Part shown: in pieces, positions 62,820 through 64,000 of the stretch | Layout of the letters: the number at the start of each line of letters is the position of its first letter | How positions within the stretch are numbered: position 1 is the first letter of the stretch | Source: Caulifigura coniformis | Lineage (GTDB): Bacteria; Planctomycetota; Planctomycetia; Planctomycetales; Planctomycetaceae | Reading direction: 5' to 3' | Length of the DNA: 64,000 nt | NCBI RefSeq assembly: GCF_007745175.1 | Contig: NZ_CP036271.1 | Location: forward strand, 186,001 to 250,000 | The notes under the pieces: model-generated | The model's database searches: none | What the model was told of the DNA's origin: nothing | What the model saw: the letters and a program-made list of their open reading frames with translations, nothing else | Program-made: the position numbers and the translations under genes

Positions 62820-64000
62820 ATGAGTTCGGAACCAGGAACCGGCGCGACCCAGGAGTCTGCAACTCCTGTTCAGTCAGATGAGGCGTCGGCCGTGGCAGTG
62901 GCGTCGGCTGCGGAAACTTCTCCGGAGGCCGCCGCTGCAGGAGAGGCTCAGCGTCCCAAGGTGCGACTCAATCCGGCTGCGGATCCGGGCCAGCTCAAGG
63001 CGCGCCCCTCGATCGATGCACCGGAAGCCTCCGCATCGGAACCCGCCGCCGCGGATGTCCCCGCTGAAGAGGCCCTGGCGGCCGCCGCGAAGGCGGAAGT
63101 GACCATGTCGTCGCTTCCCCCCGCTCCGCCGGCCCGCGCGGTCGAAATCCCGCGCGACGTCTCCCTCGACGCCGACACCGAGGCTGCGATCGCCGCCGCC
63201 ATCGCCGGCGGCGGACTCGATGCCCAGCCCGTCCCAGTGACGCCCCCTCCGTCCTCGACGGAAGAGGCGGACGCCGATGCTCCCCCCGCCTCCGACCTCG
63301 CCTCGGGGACGAAACTCACCGGAACCGTCCAGACGGTCCACGGCGACAACGTCTTCCTCGATTTCGGCCTCCGCACCACGGGCGTCGTTTCGCTCCGTCA
63401 GTTCCCCCCCGCGAAGCCTCCCCAGGCCGGCGACAAAGTCGATGTCGTCGTCGACCGCGTCGATGAGAAGGACGGCCTGGCCCTCTGCAACCTGCCTCGC
63501 GGCCGGTCCAAGGTCTCCGGCGACTGGGACGCCATCTCCGTCGGACAGGTCGTCGACTGCTTCGTCGAAAAGACGAACAAGGGCGGCCTCGAAGTGAAGT
63601 GCGGCTCGCTCCGCGGCTTCATGCCCGCCAGCCAGGTGGAGATGGGCTACGTCGCTACCCTCGATTCCTACGTCGGCCAGAAGTTCCGTGCCCAGGTGAC
63701 GGAAGTGAAGCCGGCCCGCCGTCGGCTCATCCTCTCCCGCCGCGCCATCATCGCCGAAGAGCGTGAAGCGGCCGAGAAGGAGGCGATGCAGAACCTCGGT
63801 CCCGGACAGTCGCTGACCGGCCGCGTGAAAACCATCAAGGACTACGGCGCGTTCATCGACCTCGGCGGCGTCGACGGCTTCCTGCACATCGGCCAGATGA
63901 GCTGGGTCCGCATCAACCATCCTTCGGAAATCCTGAAGGAAGGGCAGCAGGTCGAAGTCCAGGTCCTCTCAGTCGATAAAGACACGAAGAAGATCAGCCT
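62820..64000 (+). CDS. rpsA: Ribosomal protein S1 (3' truncated by window)
   Basis: Starts at ATG 62820 with GAGGAGAG eight bases upstream and is open to the last base. The first about 158 residues are Ala/Pro/Glu/Ser-rich and unstructured-looking. S1 domains then begin: TKLTGTVQTVHGDNVFLDFG (about 165-235), the domain with GQVVDCFVEKTNKGGLEVKC (about 240-320), and LTGRVKTIKDYGAFIDLGG (from about 330). S1 binds mRNA leaders on the 30S subunit. The long acidic leader is unusual compared with the E. coli protein, but fits planctomycete S1 proteins. The promoter would lie in the 268-base divergent gap upstream. Confidence 0.93.
   Translation, partial: MSSEPGTGATQESATPVQSDEASAVAVASAAETSPEAAAAGEAQRPKVRLNPAADPGQLKARPSIDAPEASASEPAAADVPAEEALAAAAKAEVTMSSLPPAPPARAVEIPRDVSLDADTEAAIAAAIAGGGLDAQPVPVTPPPSSTEEADADAPPASDLASGTKLTGTVQTVHGDNVFLDFGLRTTGVVSLRQFPPAKPPQAGDKVDVVVDRVDEKDGLALCNLPRGRSKVSGDWDAISVGQVVDCFVEKTNKGGLEVKCGSLRGFMPASQVEMGYVATLDSYVGQKFRAQVTEVKPARRRLILSRRAIIAEEREAAEKEAMQNLGPGQSLTGRVKTIKDYGAFIDLGGVDGFLHIGQMSWVRINHPSEILKEGQQVEVQVLSVDKDTKKIS

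Noticed and set aside
1-64000. CRISPR arrays, tRNA and rRNA genes, insertion sequences
   Set aside because: No regularly spaced direct repeats, cloverleaf-type sequences or transposase motifs were seen by eye on either strand; a tRNA or CRISPR search program would settle this.

Overview
The window reads as a chromosomal segment of a planctomycete (phylum Planctomycetota). This rests on gene content: two DUF1501 proteins, a DUF1549/DUF1553 cytochrome-like protein paired with one of them, several secreted or Tat-exported Gfo/Idh/MocA proteins (one fused to WD40 repeats), a very large secretin with an N-terminal repeat region, long-range high GC (roughly 64-65 %), and ribosomal protein S1 with a long Ala/Pro/Glu-rich leader. 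The genus cannot be fixed from sequence alone. No rRNA, tRNA, transposase or CRISPR array was seen.

Layout. 1-5.7 kb (+): the end of a tail-tape-measure-like gene, two tail-like proteins, then a GGGPSL-motif protein and two glycosyltransferases, the last five closely packed. 5.7-11.3 kb: an orphan MoxR AAA+ ATPase convergent with an AsmA-like giant and a GT39-type membrane glycosyltransferase. 11.7-20.1 kb: a small ORF, a class-I amidotransferase-like protein without its cysteine, a cupin, a zinc-ribbon membrane protein, the WD40-Gfo/Idh/MocA fusion, transaldolase, and an argB-mtnA pair. 20.2-26.2 kb: DUF1501 and a 1498-residue protein with three amidohydrolase-like domains. 26.4-38.4 kb (envelope and export): parvulin lipoprotein, secretin, HDOD-GGDEF protein, GAF-membrane-fusion protein, TolC-like lipoprotein. 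38.4-44.4 kb: two Gfo/Idh/MocA proteins, an Nramp-like transporter carrying calcium-loop repeats, and a lipoate-ligase-family protein; intergenic repeats are dense here. 44.7-52.3 kb (-): DUF1501, DUF1549/1553 and a coiled-coil/membrane FtsK-type ATPase with EccC-like architecture. 52.6-56.9 kb: GH2 glycosidase, a doubtful small ORF and a GT39-like membrane protein. 57.0-61.1 kb: a candidate small RNA and a three-gene signalling operon (thioredoxin-fold protein, hybrid histidine kinase, PleD-like diguanylate cyclase). 61.4-64 kb: a secreted alpha/beta hydrolase and the start of rpsA, which runs off the right edge.

How the genes work together. The two c-di-GMP synthases (HDOD-GGDEF and REC-GGDEF) both carry intact active sites and RxxD inhibitory sites. 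The secretin, the parvulin and the TolC/membrane-fusion pair form an outer-membrane export theme. GH2, the Gfo/Idh/MocA set, the DUF1501/DUF1549 pair and the hydrolases fit planctomycete polysaccharide metabolism. The most unusual items are the three-module FtsK/EccC-like ATPase, the transporter with a calcium-loop insert, the triple amidohydrolase, the WD40-oxidoreductase fusion, the redox/sensor/c-di-GMP operon, the candidate sRNA at 57.1 kb, and several families of intergenic palindromic repeats.
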